Source: Planctomycetia bacterium
Lineage (GTDB): Bacteria > Planctomycetota > PLA2 > JAEUHO01
Length of the DNA: 6,089 nucleotides
Assembly (NCBI GenBank): GCA_030618975.1
Contig: JAUXCH010000328.1
Span: 1-6,089, forward strand
Reading direction: 5' to 3'
Under the pieces are notes generated by a model that ran no database searches, was not told where the DNA came from, and saw only the letters and a program-made list of their open reading frames with translations. Of this stretch, positions 5,740 through 6,089 are shown piece by piece. The translations under genes were made by a program, and so were the position numbers. The stretch's first letter is position 1, and each line of letters opens with the position of its first letter.

Positions 5740-6089
5740 ATGCCCACGAACCCGGACAGCTCCCGCGCTCCGTTGATCGGTCCCCTGCTCGACATCCCGC
5801 CGCGCACGCGAGCCGTCGTGATCACCCTGGGCCTGGCGGGGGTGGTGATGGTGGTCGTGGCGAGCCTGGAGAGCGCCCAGGGACGCCACGTCGAGGTCGA
5901 CAAGCTGCTCCACTTCGGCGGATACCTTACGCTCGCCTTCCTCTTCGTCGTCGGGTTGCCGGCGAGGCTCTACGTGCCCGGTCTCGTCGGTCTCCTCCTG
6001 CTGGGCGTGGGGATCGAGATCATCCAGCCCTTGCAGGGCCGGACCTTCGACTGGAACGACCAGATTGCGAACAGCATCGGAGTCGCCGC
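5740..6089 (+). CDS. VanZ-like family membrane protein, 5' part only
   Basis: The ATG lies 13 bases after the DUF1844 stop, with GAGG at 5725-5728 as a somewhat distant ribosome-binding site. The 116 visible residues run off the window. A Pro-rich cytoplasmic N-terminus (1-24) is followed by hydrophobic segments at about 25-43, 58-74 and 77-97. The VanZ-like pattern is clear: DKLLHFGGYLTLAF (54-67), GIEIIQPLQGRTFDWNDQIANSIGV (91-115) with the conserved Glu-Ile-Ile-Gln, Arg-x-Phe-Asp-Trp and Asp-x-x-Ala-Asn elements. The family is named for a teicoplanin-resistance accessory protein, but most chromosomal members are uncharacterised, so no resistance role should be read into this. It is probably the last visible gene of the pyrG operon. 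Confidence 0.85.
   Translation, partial: MPTNPDSSRAPLIGPLLDIPPRTRAVVITLGLAGVVMVVVASLESAQGRHVEVDKLLHFGGYLTLAFLFVVGLPARLYVPGLVGLLLLGVGIEIIQPLQGRTFDWNDQIANSIGVA

Noticed and set aside
5740..6089. Antibiotic-resistance gene (vanZ)
   Set aside because: Only the broad VanZ-like family pattern is visible, there is no van cluster, and the context is housekeeping.

Overview
The window is very GC-rich bacterial DNA with strongly G/C-biased third codon positions and several GTG starts. A CMP-KDO synthetase gene and a periplasmic SurA-type protein indicate a Gram-negative, LPS-type envelope. A DUF1844 protein directly after CTP synthase and a two-unit SurA-like chaperone would fit Planctomycetota or a similar uncultured high-GC lineage (Myxococcota, Acidobacteriota). 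That placement is inference; no rRNA or other decisive marker is present.

Layout from left to right. Positions 1-191 hold no gene I can support, only a GC-rich hairpin. A minus-strand gene (192-1646) encodes an exported SurA/parvulin-like protein with two N-terminal SurA-type units and a degenerate isomerase domain. A 130-base divergent intergenic region (1647-1776) separates it from a plus-strand gene for an unrecognised lipoprotein (1777-2577), which overlaps a divergent kdsB (2574-3305) by a GTGA junction. A 370-base gap (3306-3675) follows. It contains several hairpins and a distant inverted repeat whose right arm lies just upstream of pyrG. Then come pyrG, CTP synthase (3676-5331); a DUF1844 gene overlapping it by another GTGA junction (5328-5726); and the 5' part of a VanZ-like membrane protein gene (from 5740), cut by the window end.

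The genes share a theme of envelope biogenesis and its nucleotide supply. PyrG makes CTP, KdsB uses CTP to activate KDO for lipid A-core, the SurA-like protein would chaperone outer-membrane proteins, and the lipoprotein is probably envelope-anchored. The least explained parts are the kdsB-pyrG gap, the lipoprotein, and substitutions in conserved motifs of KdsB, PyrG and the parvulin domain. I see no CRISPR array, transposase, tRNA, rRNA or recognisable defence system, and no clearly new system; the points below are local leads.
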